A stretch of DNA of 64,000 nt from Haloarcula argentinensis DSM 12282 (lineage in GTDB: Archaea > Halobacteriota > Halobacteria > Halobacteriales > Haloarculaceae): NCBI GenBank assembly GCA_000336895.1, contig AOLX01000017.1:304649-368648 (forward strand), given 5' to 3'. Below, one piece after another: positions 1-7,971 of this stretch. Both the position numbers and the translations under genes were made by a program. The first letter of the stretch is position 1, and the number at the start of each line of letters is the position of its first letter. The notes beneath the pieces were generated by a model, which was not told the DNA's origin, ran no database searches, and saw nothing but the letters and a program-made list of their open reading frames with translations.

Positions 1-209
1 ACGCCGACAGGACCGTCGACGGCGACCTTTCGGAGGAGGCTGGCGGCACGTCGCGTCCAGAAGTCCTCCTGCTCAGGTGGGAGTTCGCGGTCGACACCGG
101 TCTTGGTGAACTCGGCCCAGTCCGGCGCTTCGATGTCGTCTTCGTCTGCGAGCGTCTCCGTGAGCGCCTCGATGAGTTCCTCGGGGGGAACGTCGTAGAG
201 TGTAGCCAT
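1..209 (-). CDS. rps19e: 30S ribosomal protein S19e, partial (3' end outside window)
   Basis: Small-subunit ribosomal protein found in archaea and eukaryotes. About 69 residues are visible, starting MATLYDVPPEELI and running through the conserved stretch ending DFWTRRAASLLRKV, which is typical of the S19e N-terminal half. The C-terminal half lies beyond the window edge. The ATG at 209 is about 25 bases downstream of a TTTAAAT box, so the mRNA is probably leaderless. It lies downstream of the UPF0104 gene on the same strand. The family call is confident. Confidence 0.93.
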   Translation of the reverse strand, partial: MATLYDVPPEELIEALTETLADEDDIEAPDWAEFTKTGVDRELPPEQEDFWTRRAASLLRKVAVDGPVG

Positions 210-230
210 TGCAGATTTCTTTCCGTCGCC

Positions 231-240
231 GTCATTTAAA
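231..240 (-). promoter_or_regulatory. TATA box of rps19e
   Basis: On the minus strand this reads TTTAAATGAC and is centred about 26 bases before the ATG at 209. That is the archaeal TATA-to-start distance, so transcription would begin at or within a few bases of the start codon. Confidence 0.6.
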
Positions 241-323
241 CGCGTCGTTCGCAGTCGGCGGGCGTGAACCGTTCACTCGCCCATAGGCCAGCGATGCTCT
301 CACTTCTGTCGGGAATCGTGGAG

Positions 324-1358
324 TCACTCCTCGGGCGCTGCAGCCCGGTCGACGCCGAGCGCAGCGGCGACGCCGCCGCCGAGAACCGTCGGCAACAGGT
401 AGCTCCCGACGCGGTGGATCAGCACCCCTGAGGTGGCCAGCGCGGCCGAAACCGGGGTCGTCGAGACCAGCAGCGTCACGAGCACCGTCTCGATAGCGCC
501 GGACCCGCCGGGAAGCGGTACGACGCTGGCGATACTCCCGACGGGGACGACAAGCAGGACAACTTCGACTGGTACTGGTGCCCCAACGGCGTACAGCGAT
601 GTCCACAGCGACGCCGACAGGCAGACCCAGCCAACGGCCGAGAGCCCGAAGGTCTGGAGAACGGTCCGCCGGTCGGTCGCGATGCGCTCGATGGCCGAAA
701 AGAACCCCTCAATTCGTGCCTCGATGTTGGCCGCAGACGGCGGTGACCATCGGGGCACGACGTTCGACAGCGCGGCCAGAGTCGGTGCGACACCGCGAAT
801 GACCAGCGCTTGAACCCGGTCCCGGTGTCGCCAGCCCAGGACAGCAGCAGTAGGGATACCGACCGCGAGTGCCGCGACAGCACCGGCGGCAAATGCCAGA
901 TTCCGTGTTAGCTGGACCGCACCGGCGGCGACAAACGTGAAGCCGATGATGGCGTACCCGACCGACGGGAGGAAGTGGACTGTGTCGACGGTGGCGATAG
1001 CCGCCAGTCCGGTCTCGTACTCGGTGTCGGCGGCCGTCGAGATGAGCAGTGCGCTCACTGGCTCGCCGCCGGCCTGACCAAAGGGCGTGACGTTGTTCGA
1101 GAACACTGCGGCGACGAACACGAGCACGGCTGTGTGTGGCGCTACTGGTGCGCCGAGCGCTTGCAGGACCGTCCGCAGCGCCAGCCCCCACGAGACGAGC
1201 CAGAACATGGCGATGCCCGCAACAGCGAGAAGCGCCCACGGATCTGCCGTCGCGAGCGCGTCCACGGTCTCGCTGATGCCGACAAGCCACACCAGCCCTG
1301 CGAGGACGGCGAGCGCCGCCGCGAACCCGACGACAGTCGCCATCCGGTTCCCATCCAT
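324..1358 (-). CDS. UPF0104 / lysylphosphatidylglycerol synthase-like integral membrane protein
   Basis: Integral membrane protein of 344 residues with roughly 8 hydrophobic segments. It has the UPF0104/LPG-synthase membrane-domain signatures, such as SNNVTPFGQAGGEP near residue 85 and PLPGGSGAIE near residue 290. In bacteria this domain flips aminoacylated lipids; archaeal members have no proven substrate. The ATG at 1358 (MDGNRM) is preferred because longer readings run into thiL, which starts divergently at 1455. A shared promoter region of under 100 bases separates the two. The family is clear, the function is not. Confidence 0.85.
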   Translation of the reverse strand: MDGNRMATVVGFAAALAVLAGLVWLVGISETVDALATADPWALLAVAGIAMFWLVSWGLALRTVLQALGAPVAPHTAVLVFVAAVFSNNVTPFGQAGGEPVSALLISTAADTEYETGLAAIATVDTVHFLPSVGYAIIGFTFVAAGAVQLTRNLAFAAGAVAALAVGIPTAAVLGWRHRDRVQALVIRGVAPTLAALSNVVPRWSPPSAANIEARIEGFFSAIERIATDRRTVLQTFGLSAVGWVCLSASLWTSLYAVGAPVPVEVVLLVVPVGSIASVVPLPGGSGAIETVLVTLLVSTTPVSAALATSGVLIHRVGSYLLPTVLGGGVAAALGVDRAAAPEE

Positions 1359-1454
1359 GTGGGTGGAATTGGCAGTCTCCGGTTTCAACCCACCGACCCT
1401 GTCCCGCCGGCGGATATCCCCGGAGGTTTTGCCCCGGGAACCCGACGACGGGGT

Positions 1455-2321
1455 ATGGACGAGCGGGCCGCACTCGCCGAGATGGCCGACCGGCTTCCCG
1501 ACGCAGGCGACGACTGCGCTATCGTTGACGGGCAGGTCATCACGACCGACATGCTCCACGAGCGGACGGACTTCCCGGCGGGAACGACCCGCTACACGGC
1601 AGGCTGGCGTGCTGTCGCGGCCTCACTGTCGGACGTTGCGGCGATGGGGGCCGAGGCAACGGCGGCGGTGGCCGCGTACGGCGCGCCGTCGTTCGAGGCG
1701 GACGAACTCGGGGCATTCGTCGACGGCGCACAGGACGTGTGTCACGCGGTCGGCGCGGAGTACGTCGGCGGCGACCTGGACAGCCACGACGAGTTCACCG
1801 TCGCGTCGACGGCTATCGGCTCCACAGCCAACCCGGTCCGGCGCTCGGGCGCGTCGGCCGGTGAGGTGGTCTGTGTCACCGGAACGCTGGGCCAGTCAGC
1901 CGCCGCCCTCGAACTGTTCGACCGGGGCGACACCGACCAGGCGAACGAGCTATTCCAGTTCGAACCCCGCGTACGTGCGGGCGTTGCGCTCCGACCGCAC
2001 GCGACAGCGATGATGGATTCGAGCGACGGGCTGGCCCGCTCGCTCCACCAGTTATCCGAGGCCAGCGGCTGTGGCTTCGCTATCGAGGAGCCACTGCCGA
2101 TGGACGCGCAAGTCGACGCGCTTGCGGAGACTGAACAGGAGCGCAGGGAGCTGGGTGTGTTCTTCGGCGAGGACTTCGAGCTGGTCTGTACGCTGCCCGA
2201 GTCCGACGTGCCCGAAGCCAGAGAGGCAGTACCGTGCCCGCTCCACCGGATCGGCACGGCCACCGAGCGCGGCGTGACACTCGATGGCGAGACGCTGCCA
2301 GACCGAGGGTACTCACACTGA
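1455..2321 (+). CDS. thiL: thiamine-monophosphate kinase
   Basis: Phosphorylates thiamine monophosphate to thiamine diphosphate, the active cofactor. The 288-residue protein starts MDERAALAEM. It has the ThiL/AIR-synthase fold marks: AGDDCAIV near residue 17, ASLSDVAAMGA near residue 56, a GGDL loop near residue 98, MDSSDGLARSL near residue 180 and FGEDFELV near residue 236. The ATG at 1455 is chosen because upstream in-frame sequence overlaps the divergent membrane-protein gene and lacks ThiL character. Proximity to S19e is, from memory, common in haloarchaea. Confidence 0.92.
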   Translation: MDERAALAEMADRLPDAGDDCAIVDGQVITTDMLHERTDFPAGTTRYTAGWRAVAASLSDVAAMGAEATAAVAAYGAPSFEADELGAFVDGAQDVCHAVGAEYVGGDLDSHDEFTVASTAIGSTANPVRRSGASAGEVVCVTGTLGQSAAALELFDRGDTDQANELFQFEPRVRAGVALRPHATAMMDSSDGLARSLHQLSEASGCGFAIEEPLPMDAQVDALAETEQERRELGVFFGEDFELVCTLPESDVPEAREAVPCPLHRIGTATERGVTLDGETLPDRGYSH

Positions 2322-2351
2322 GAGCGGTCCAGTCTCGACGCGGGCTACCGG

Positions 2352-3596
2352 TCAGATCGCGCTGATCTCGAACGGGACCGGCGTGAAACAGGCCAGTCCA
2401 AGCAGGAACGTAAACACGCCGAGCAGCGTCCGCCGCCGGTCCAGCGTCGTGTCCACGGTCGGTCTGGCAGGACCCGCATACGCGAGCCCGGTGGCGAACA
2501 GGCCCCAGAACACCCACAGCCCCCAGACGCCGAAGCCGATCGGCGGCGGGTCGCGGGTGAAATACAGGTAACCGGCGAGTGCGAACAGCGCGCCGGGCAC
2601 CGCAGCGGCGACGGTCTCCTGACGCTGCCCGACGATGGACCGCACGATGTGGCCGCCGTCGAGTTGCCCGACTGGGAGCAGATTCAGGAACGTGAAGAAC
2701 ATCCCGGCCCAGCCAGCGAACACAATCGGATGGACTGACTCGCCGGGGCCGACCTCGGTCCCAAGCCCCAGCGCATTCACCAGAGCCTCGAGCGTCTGGA
2801 ACAGGAGCGGATAATTGAACGTGATGATGACGCCGGTGTCGCTGTTTGCCACCCGTTCCGGGACCGTGATCGGGTCTATCGAGAGGCCGATGACCGTGAC
2901 GATCGTCGTCGCGACAAGACCGGCCAGCGGACCGGCGACGCCGATATCGAACAGCGCCGTCCGGTCGGGGATGCGCCCCCGGATGTTGATGACCGCCCCC
3001 ATCGTGCCGAGATACGACGGGAAGGGGATGAAATACGGGAGGGTCACGTCGACGCCGTGGTAGCGGGCGGCGGCGTAGTGACCCAGTTCGTGAATGCCGA
3101 GTACGCCCAGCATCGCGACCACGAACGGCCAGGCCTCGAACACGCGAAGCGGGTCCTCGGCGACCGGAATGTAGTACCAGGCGGTCGCGCCGACGTACAG
3201 CGTCGACGCGATAGTCGCCAGCAGGAGCCCGATGTTGAGCCACGGGACGCCGGAGTCCGTGTCCATGGGTTCCGCAATCAACGCGTACTGGTTCTGGCGT
3301 GCGTTCAACGAACCATTGGGAGTAATTGGGTCATCGGCGTCCAGATCGCCGACAACAGTAGTGCCCCCATTGCTCGTCGCAGCAGCCGTCGCAGCCGATT
3401 CGAGACCGAGTTCTTCGAGCCGAACGTCGTAGCCCTGCTGTCTGAACACCGGCCTGAGTTGCTCAGCGACGGCAGCTGGTGGCACTAGCGGGTCGCCAAT
3501 ATATTGGACCGTTCCGTCCACCCGCCGCACTGACGAGACGGAGAACACGCCGGCCAGTCGGTCAGGCGACGGCGGGTCGGCGGCGGAGCCACTCAT
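2352..3596 (-). CDS. site-2 protease-type zinc metalloprotease (M50 family)
   Basis: Predicted membrane-embedded zinc protease that cuts transmembrane substrates. The 414-residue protein has a soluble N-terminal region of about 115 residues, then membrane segments. The zinc motif HELGH is near residue 169 and the second metal-ligand motif QLDGGH lies in the C-terminal half. There is no PDZ domain, unlike the second M50 protease at 7972-9738. The substrate is unknown. It converges with thiL, and its start lies 95 bases from the end of the DUF7123-like gene. Confidence 0.87.
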   Translation of the reverse strand: MSGSAADPPSPDRLAGVFSVSSVRRVDGTVQYIGDPLVPPAAVAEQLRPVFRQQGYDVRLEELGLESAATAAATSNGGTTVVGDLDADDPITPNGSLNARQNQYALIAEPMDTDSGVPWLNIGLLLATIASTLYVGATAWYYIPVAEDPLRVFEAWPFVVAMLGVLGIHELGHYAAARYHGVDVTLPYFIPFPSYLGTMGAVINIRGRIPDRTALFDIGVAGPLAGLVATTIVTVIGLSIDPITVPERVANSDTGVIITFNYPLLFQTLEALVNALGLGTEVGPGESVHPIVFAGWAGMFFTFLNLLPVGQLDGGHIVRSIVGQRQETVAAAVPGALFALAGYLYFTRDPPPIGFGVWGLWVFWGLFATGLAYAGPARPTVDTTLDRRRTLLGVFTFLLGLACFTPVPFEISAI

Positions 3597-3691
3597 CGAC
3601 TATCTGTAAACGATGCGGGCACAAATACTCCGCGAACAATCACATGGGTTGCAGAGGTTCCGTCGGAAAACTGTACACGGGGACCAGTCGC

Positions 3692-3940
3692 CTACGCCGG
3701 CTCAATACGCCAGGTGGTCGCGCTCGTGTACGACCACTTTTCGACGTTGATCTCGGACGCGCTGTCCTTGAGCTTGACCATCAGGGCACCGATCTCCTTC
3801 GGGGAGAGACCGACTTCGTCAGCGATGAACTTGCTCTTGAAATACATCTCGCCGTCACTCGCCTTCTCTGCGAGGAACGACTTCAGTCGCTCTTCTTTGG
3901 AGGGCTCTTCCTCGCCGGAGGGCGTTGCAGTAGCGCTCAT
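3692..3940 (-). CDS. small conserved haloarchaeal protein (DUF7123-like), probable winged helix
   Basis: An 82-residue soluble, charged protein. The middle has helix-turn-helix character: KSKFIADEVGLSPKEIGALM, followed by a short beta-like tail ending TTWRIEP. It resembles the haloarchaeal family annotated as DUF7123; I recall this and cannot check it. The ATG at 3940 is chosen over an in-frame GTG at 3949 because a good ribosome binding site (GAGGTGA) sits 5 bases before the ATG and overlaps the GTG. A clear TATA box lies upstream. A DNA- or RNA-binding role is inference. Confidence 0.78.
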   Translation of the reverse strand: MSATATPSGEEEPSKEERLKSFLAEKASDGEMYFKSKFIADEVGLSPKEIGALMVKLKDSASEINVEKWSYTSATTWRIEPA

Positions 3941-3945
3941 CTTTG

Positions 3946-3952
3946 TCACCTC
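3946..3952 (-). promoter_or_regulatory. Shine-Dalgarno site deciding the start of the DUF7123-like gene
   Basis: The minus strand reads GAGGTGA, 5 bases before the ATG at 3940. Strong ribosome binding sites are rare in this window, so this one is informative. Confidence 0.6.
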
Positions 3953-3974
3953 ACTTCTTCGTAACCCCGCCGGG

Positions 3975-3984
3975 AGTATATAAA
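3975..3984 (-). promoter_or_regulatory. TATA box of the DUF7123-like gene
   Basis: The minus strand reads TTTATATACT, preceded by a C-run that could serve as the TFB recognition element. The predicted start of transcription is near 3954, giving a leader of about 14 bases that just holds the ribosome binding site. Confidence 0.65.
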
Positions 3985-4327
3985 GGGGGGAACCTTCAGG
4001 CCACTTCGGTCACTTTCAGGAGAAATCGAGCTAAAACGCATTTTTTACGACCGTTCCAGATTCTTTTAGACATTTTACAAAGGCCTCTAAGCAGATGAAT
4101 TGGTTCTGGTCTCGTGGTGGTTTGAACGGTCTGTGAAAGAGAGATATCACCCTTTGTGACCCCAACAAACAGCATCATTCACTGGTAGCACAGCAGGTCT
4201 GTCAGACGTGCGTCAGCACGTCGGGCACACGTCATACGGGGATTCCTACCGGTGTGCGGCCGACAGCGGTCGCTGTGGGGACCAGAAGGGACCGAGTATA
4301 GAGACGGGAGTCAGTGGGCTTGACAAC
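3985..4327. other. long non-coding gap between divergent genes
   Basis: About 340 bases between the divergent DUF7123-like gene and pyrH with no convincing ORF. It is locally A/T-richer than its neighbours. It contains two short hairpin-forming repeats (a 7-bp stem at 4205-4222 and a 6-bp stem at 4263-4276). No tRNA or RNase P RNA signature was recognised. Confidence 0.4.
4205..4222. repeat. perfect 7-bp inverted repeat with 4-base loop
   Basis: GACGTGC-gtca-GCACGTC. It lies in the gap upstream of pyrH, about 140 bases before the start codon and outside the predicted leaderless transcript. Confidence 0.5.
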
Positions 4328-4335
4328 CCTTAAGA
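4328..4335 (+). promoter_or_regulatory. probable promoter element of pyrH-lysS
   Basis: CCTTAAGA, centred about 28 bases before the pyrH ATG at 4360, a spacing that fits a leaderless transcript. The match to a TATA box is modest. Confidence 0.4.
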
Positions 4336-4359
4336 GTGCATCGCGGTTACGGCGGGCTA

Positions 4360-5046
4360 ATGAAAGTCGTCGTCTCCATTGGCGGAAGCGTACTGGCCCC
4401 GGATCTCGACGCGGACCGGGTCGCCGACTACGCCGACGCCATCCAGTCGCTCGATGCACAGGGGCACACGCTCGGGACCGTCGTCGGCGGCGGCCCGACC
4501 GCACGTGACTACATCGGCAGCGCCCGCGATCTCGGCGCGAACGAAATCGAACTCGACCAGCTCGGCATCGCCGTCACGCGGCTGAACGGCCGGCTACTCA
4601 TCGCTGCTCTAGACGACCGCGCCGCGCCGACGCCCGCGGAGAGCTACGACGAGGGCCGGGAAGCCATCCGTCGCGGAGATATCCCCGTACTCGGGGGCAT
4701 CGTCGCCGCACAGACCACCGATGCCGTGGCGGCCGCTTTCGCGGAGTACGTCGGCGCTGATCTGCTCGTCTACGCGACATCCGTTCCGGGCGTCTACGAT
4801 GCTGACCCGAACGAGGACGACGACGCGACGCGGTTCGACGAACTCGGCGCGAGCGAGCTCGTCGATGTGATTGCCGATATCGAGATGGATGCCGGCAGCA
4901 GCGCACCGGTCGACCTGCTGGCGGCGAAAATCATCCAGCGGTCCGGCATCCGGACAATAGTGCTCGACGGCACTGACCCCGAGCGCGTCGTGCGCGCGGT
5001 CGAAGACGGCGAGTACGAAGGGTCCGAGATTCTCCCGGAGGCATAG
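4360..5046 (+). CDS. pyrH: uridylate (UMP) kinase
   Basis: Converts UMP to UDP with ATP in pyrimidine nucleotide synthesis; amino-acid-kinase fold. The 228-residue protein begins MKVVVSIGGSVLAP. It shows the phosphate loop GGSV near residue 8, GGGPTARDY near residue 45 and the DPNEDDDATRF region near residue 148. This is the usual length for archaeal UMP kinases. The ATG at 4360 is chosen over 4336 because the archaeal family starts MKVVVSIGGS. The next gene, lysS, begins immediately after the stop codon, so the two are co-transcribed. Confidence 0.93.
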   Translation: MKVVVSIGGSVLAPDLDADRVADYADAIQSLDAQGHTLGTVVGGGPTARDYIGSARDLGANEIELDQLGIAVTRLNGRLLIAALDDRAAPTPAESYDEGREAIRRGDIPVLGGIVAAQTTDAVAAAFAEYVGADLLVYATSVPGVYDADPNEDDDATRFDELGASELVDVIADIEMDAGSSAPVDLLAAKIIQRSGIRTIVLDGTDPERVVRAVEDGEYEGSEILPEA

Positions 5047-6684
5047 ATGGCGGAAGACCCCTACGAGGTCGGCCGCGGCGGTTCCCGGGCGTTCTGGGCC
5101 GACTCCGTCGCCGACGCCATCGAGGAACGGGACCCCGACGAGCCGATCGTCATCAAGGGCGGCGTCTCCCCGTCGGGCGTCCCCCACATCGGCCACTTCA
5201 ACGAGATTATGCGGGGCTACTACGTCGCCGAGGCCCTGCGTGACCGCGGTCACGAGGTTCGGCAGGTGTTCACCGCCGACGACAAGGACCGTCTCAGGGC
5301 GGTCCCCCGCCAGCTCGCCGACCTCGACTGGAACGTCGTCGGTCTCGGCGAAGTCGACGCTGGCGCGCTCGGGCGGAACCTCGGGAAGCCCTACACGGAC
5401 ATTCCAGACCCTTTCGGTTGCTGTGACTCCTACGGCGCTCACTTCACGACCCTTCTCCGGAAAAGCGCCGAACTGGTCGGCGTCGACGTGGAGTTCGTCT
5501 CGAACACCGAGCTGTACGCCGACGGCGAGTTCGAAGCAGTCACGCGCCGTGTGCTCGAACGTGCTGACCGAGCCCGTGACGTGCTCTCGGAATACCAGAA
5601 CAAGGTCGACGACGACTACGTCCCGTTCCTGCCACAGTGTGCAGAGTGCGGGAAGATCACCGAGGGCGTCACGGCGGTCGACCTCGACGCCGGCGAAGTC
5701 GAATACGTCTGTGAAGACGTCGAAGCCGGCGACCAGACTATCGAGGGCTGTGGTCACGAGGGGACGGCGACGCTCCGGGATGGGAAGCTCCCGTGGCGGT
5801 TCGAATGGCCCGGTCAGTGGGAGATTCTGGGCGTCGACTTCGAGCCGTTCGGCAAGGACCACGCCGAGGGCTCCTGGCCCTCCGGCGAGGACGTCGCCGA
5901 GAACGTGCTGGACATCCAGCCCCCGGTCCCGATGGTGTACGAGTGGTTCACGCTCGACGGCGAGCCGCTCTCCTCGTCGTCGGGCAACGTCATCACCGTC
6001 GATGAGGTGCTCGACATCCTCGAACCGGAGGTGTTCAAGTACTTCTTCGTGAAAGACCCGCGGAAACAGCGGGACTTCTCCGTCGAGAACGTCGACCAGC
6101 TCGTCGACGAGTTCGACCGGTTCGAGCGGCGGTACTTCGAGGAAGTCGAGGCCAGCGAGGACGACGCCGAACTCGCCGAGCGGGCCTACCCGATGGTCGT
6201 AGACGAACCGCGCGAACAGCGGGTTCGGATTCCCTACACGTTCGCAGCCGTGCTCGGGATGACTGACGACCCGGAACAGCGGGAGCAGATCGCCCGGAAA
6301 GAGGGTCACATCCCGGACGATGCGCCAGAGTGGGCCGTCGAACAGGCGCTCGCTCGCGTCGAGCGTGCTCAAGAGTGGGCCAGCCTGACGAACAACGAGT
6401 TCAACTACGAACTCAAGCGAGCGGAGATGCCCGACGTGTTCTTCGACGACGCGACGGCGGCCGCACTGGACGAGCTGGCCGATTTCATCGCCGAAGGCCA
6501 CGACGGCGAGACGATTCAGTCTGAAATATACGAGACGGCAAAGCGAAACGACATCGACATCAGCGAGTTCTTTTCGGCCGGCTACCGGCTGCTGTTCGAC
6601 GATACCGAAGGCCCACAGCTCGGAACGTTCATCGCGAAACTGGATCAGGAGTTCGTTGTGGAGCGGTTCCGTCGGAACAAGTAG
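5047..6684 (+). CDS. lysS: lysyl-tRNA synthetase, class I
   Basis: Charges tRNA-Lys with lysine. This is the class I form found in most archaea, not the class II enzyme of most bacteria. The 545-residue protein has HIGH at residues 47-50, a zinc-type cysteine set near residues 198-201 (CAEC) with further cysteines to about residue 238, and LSSSSGN near residue 305 in place of KMSKS. Its ATG directly follows the pyrH stop codon, so translation is probably coupled. Confidence 0.95.
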   Translation: MAEDPYEVGRGGSRAFWADSVADAIEERDPDEPIVIKGGVSPSGVPHIGHFNEIMRGYYVAEALRDRGHEVRQVFTADDKDRLRAVPRQLADLDWNVVGLGEVDAGALGRNLGKPYTDIPDPFGCCDSYGAHFTTLLRKSAELVGVDVEFVSNTELYADGEFEAVTRRVLERADRARDVLSEYQNKVDDDYVPFLPQCAECGKITEGVTAVDLDAGEVEYVCEDVEAGDQTIEGCGHEGTATLRDGKLPWRFEWPGQWEILGVDFEPFGKDHAEGSWPSGEDVAENVLDIQPPVPMVYEWFTLDGEPLSSSSGNVITVDEVLDILEPEVFKYFFVKDPRKQRDFSVENVDQLVDEFDRFERRYFEEVEASEDDAELAERAYPMVVDEPREQRVRIPYTFAAVLGMTDDPEQREQIARKEGHIPDDAPEWAVEQALARVERAQEWASLTNNEFNYELKRAEMPDVFFDDATAAALDELADFIAEGHDGETIQSEIYETAKRNDIDISEFFSAGYRLLFDDTEGPQLGTFIAKLDQEFVVERFRRNK

Positions 6685-6735
6685 TCCGGAGTAGGACGGC
6701 CCTACCCGACCGAACGCGCCATCGAAACGGCGCGT

Positions 6736-6912
6736 TCAGGGCGACTGGTCCTGCGTGTCGACCCGCTCGAACATCGGTCCGAGCCGCTCGTCGTAACAGT
6801 CCTGACAGACGTACACGTCAATGACGCCCGTCTCGCTGTGCGTGTGAAACATCGCGTGGACGGTAGCGTCGAACGGGACCGTCTCGCCACAGATCCCGCA
6901 GGTTTCTGGCAT
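6736..6912 (-). CDS. small zinc-finger protein
   Basis: A 58-residue protein. It contains a CGIC pair at residues 5-8 and a CQDC pair near residue 39, with a VIDVYVCQDCY strand between them, so it is probably a one-zinc ribbon. The acidic composition and wobble-GC bias match its neighbours. It sits between lysS (convergent) and the stress-protein gene. Partner and function are unknown; many haloarchaeal small proteins of this kind exist. Confidence 0.7.
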   Translation of the reverse strand: MPETCGICGETVPFDATVHAMFHTHSETGVIDVYVCQDCYDERLGPMFERVDTQDQSP

Positions 6913-6974
6913 TGTCCGGCACCGGGTTGTGATATGTTTCCACGATACATAGAACGGATGGTTTGTCCACTCGC

Positions 6975-7870
6975 TCAGGTCGAGCGGGGCGTCACTAGCA
7001 CGGAGACATCGACAGTTCGGAGCAATTGCGACGTAACGCTGCCGAGCAGCTGGCGTTTCAGATTCGAGCGGCCGTGTGACGCCATCACGACGAGGTCGGT
7101 GTCGTTATCGGAGACATACTCTTGAATGCCGGCGGCGACGCCATCGAGCGAGGTCGTCTGTTCCACGGCAGTTTGGACTGATACGTCCGGAGCTATCTGT
7201 CCGAGTTCGTCAGCGGTTGCTGCGACGGCGTCACGTCCGCTGTCTTCCAGTCGTTCGATGAACGCCTCGTTCAGGCCACCAGCGTTGAACGCGCCGCCGG
7301 CGGCCTGGATATCGACGATATTGAGGACGTGGACTGTCGCATCGTACCGGTCTGCTACCGCCGCGCCGTGTCGCGTCGCCGTTTCGGCGTTCGCGCTGCC
7401 GTCAGTCGGGAGGAGGATCTGCGAGTAATCGAACTCATCCCTTTTCGCCTGTGTCCCGTCGGAAACGACGAGTACAGGCACCGCAGTTCGGTGCAAGATC
7501 TGTTCAGTGACCCCACCGAGGAGTCGCTTCCCGAGACCGGTCATTCCCTGTCGACCGAGGACGATGAGCTCTGCGTCGGTTTCGTGGGCGTACTCGTCGA
7601 TCTGCACACTCGGTTTTCCTTCCAGCAATTCCGTCGTGACGGGCTGGCCGATATCGGCGGCGAGCGACTCGATGTCAGCGAGGACGGACTCGCCGTGTTC
7701 GCGGAGGCGTCCGCTCTCGCGGTCTGTTCGCGTGAGCCTGCGTGCTCGCTGGTCGACGACGTGAACCGCCTCGGCAGTCGCGTCGAAGTCCCTGGCCAGT
7801 GCAAGGCCACGCCGTGCGGCTGCCGTGCTTCGTCGCTCCCGTCGACGGGAATGAGAACGTGGTCGTACAT
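6975..7870 (-). pseudogene. two-domain universal stress protein with a frameshift near codon 17
   Basis: The gene would encode about 298 residues with two UspA domains. The start MYDHVLIPVDGSDEA is a perfect Usp N-terminus but after codon 16 the frame breaks near 7820-7822. The correct continuation (GLALARDFDAT..., then the GRQGMTGLGKRLLGG nucleotide motif) lies in another frame and runs cleanly to 6975. A single missing base explains it, for example CA instead of CAC before GCCGCACGG. The second domain also has an intact motif (MASHGRSNLKRQLLGS). It is either an assembly error or a real inactivation; no start codon fits a shortened protein well. Confidence 0.8.
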
Positions 7871-7971
7871 TGCGTGGTCGTTTGCGGCGCGGTCACTTCA
7901 CCGTTGGCTGCTGTGCCAGCAGTGTGTCCCAAACCAAACCCTCTTGCTTGGCTAAACCTATTTTCTGACAA

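Noticed and set aside
4609..6501. 630-codon open frame antisense to pyrH/lysS
   Set aside because: It is the complementary frame of two strongly conserved genes; high wobble-GC leaves antisense frames open, and its protein has no recognisable domain.
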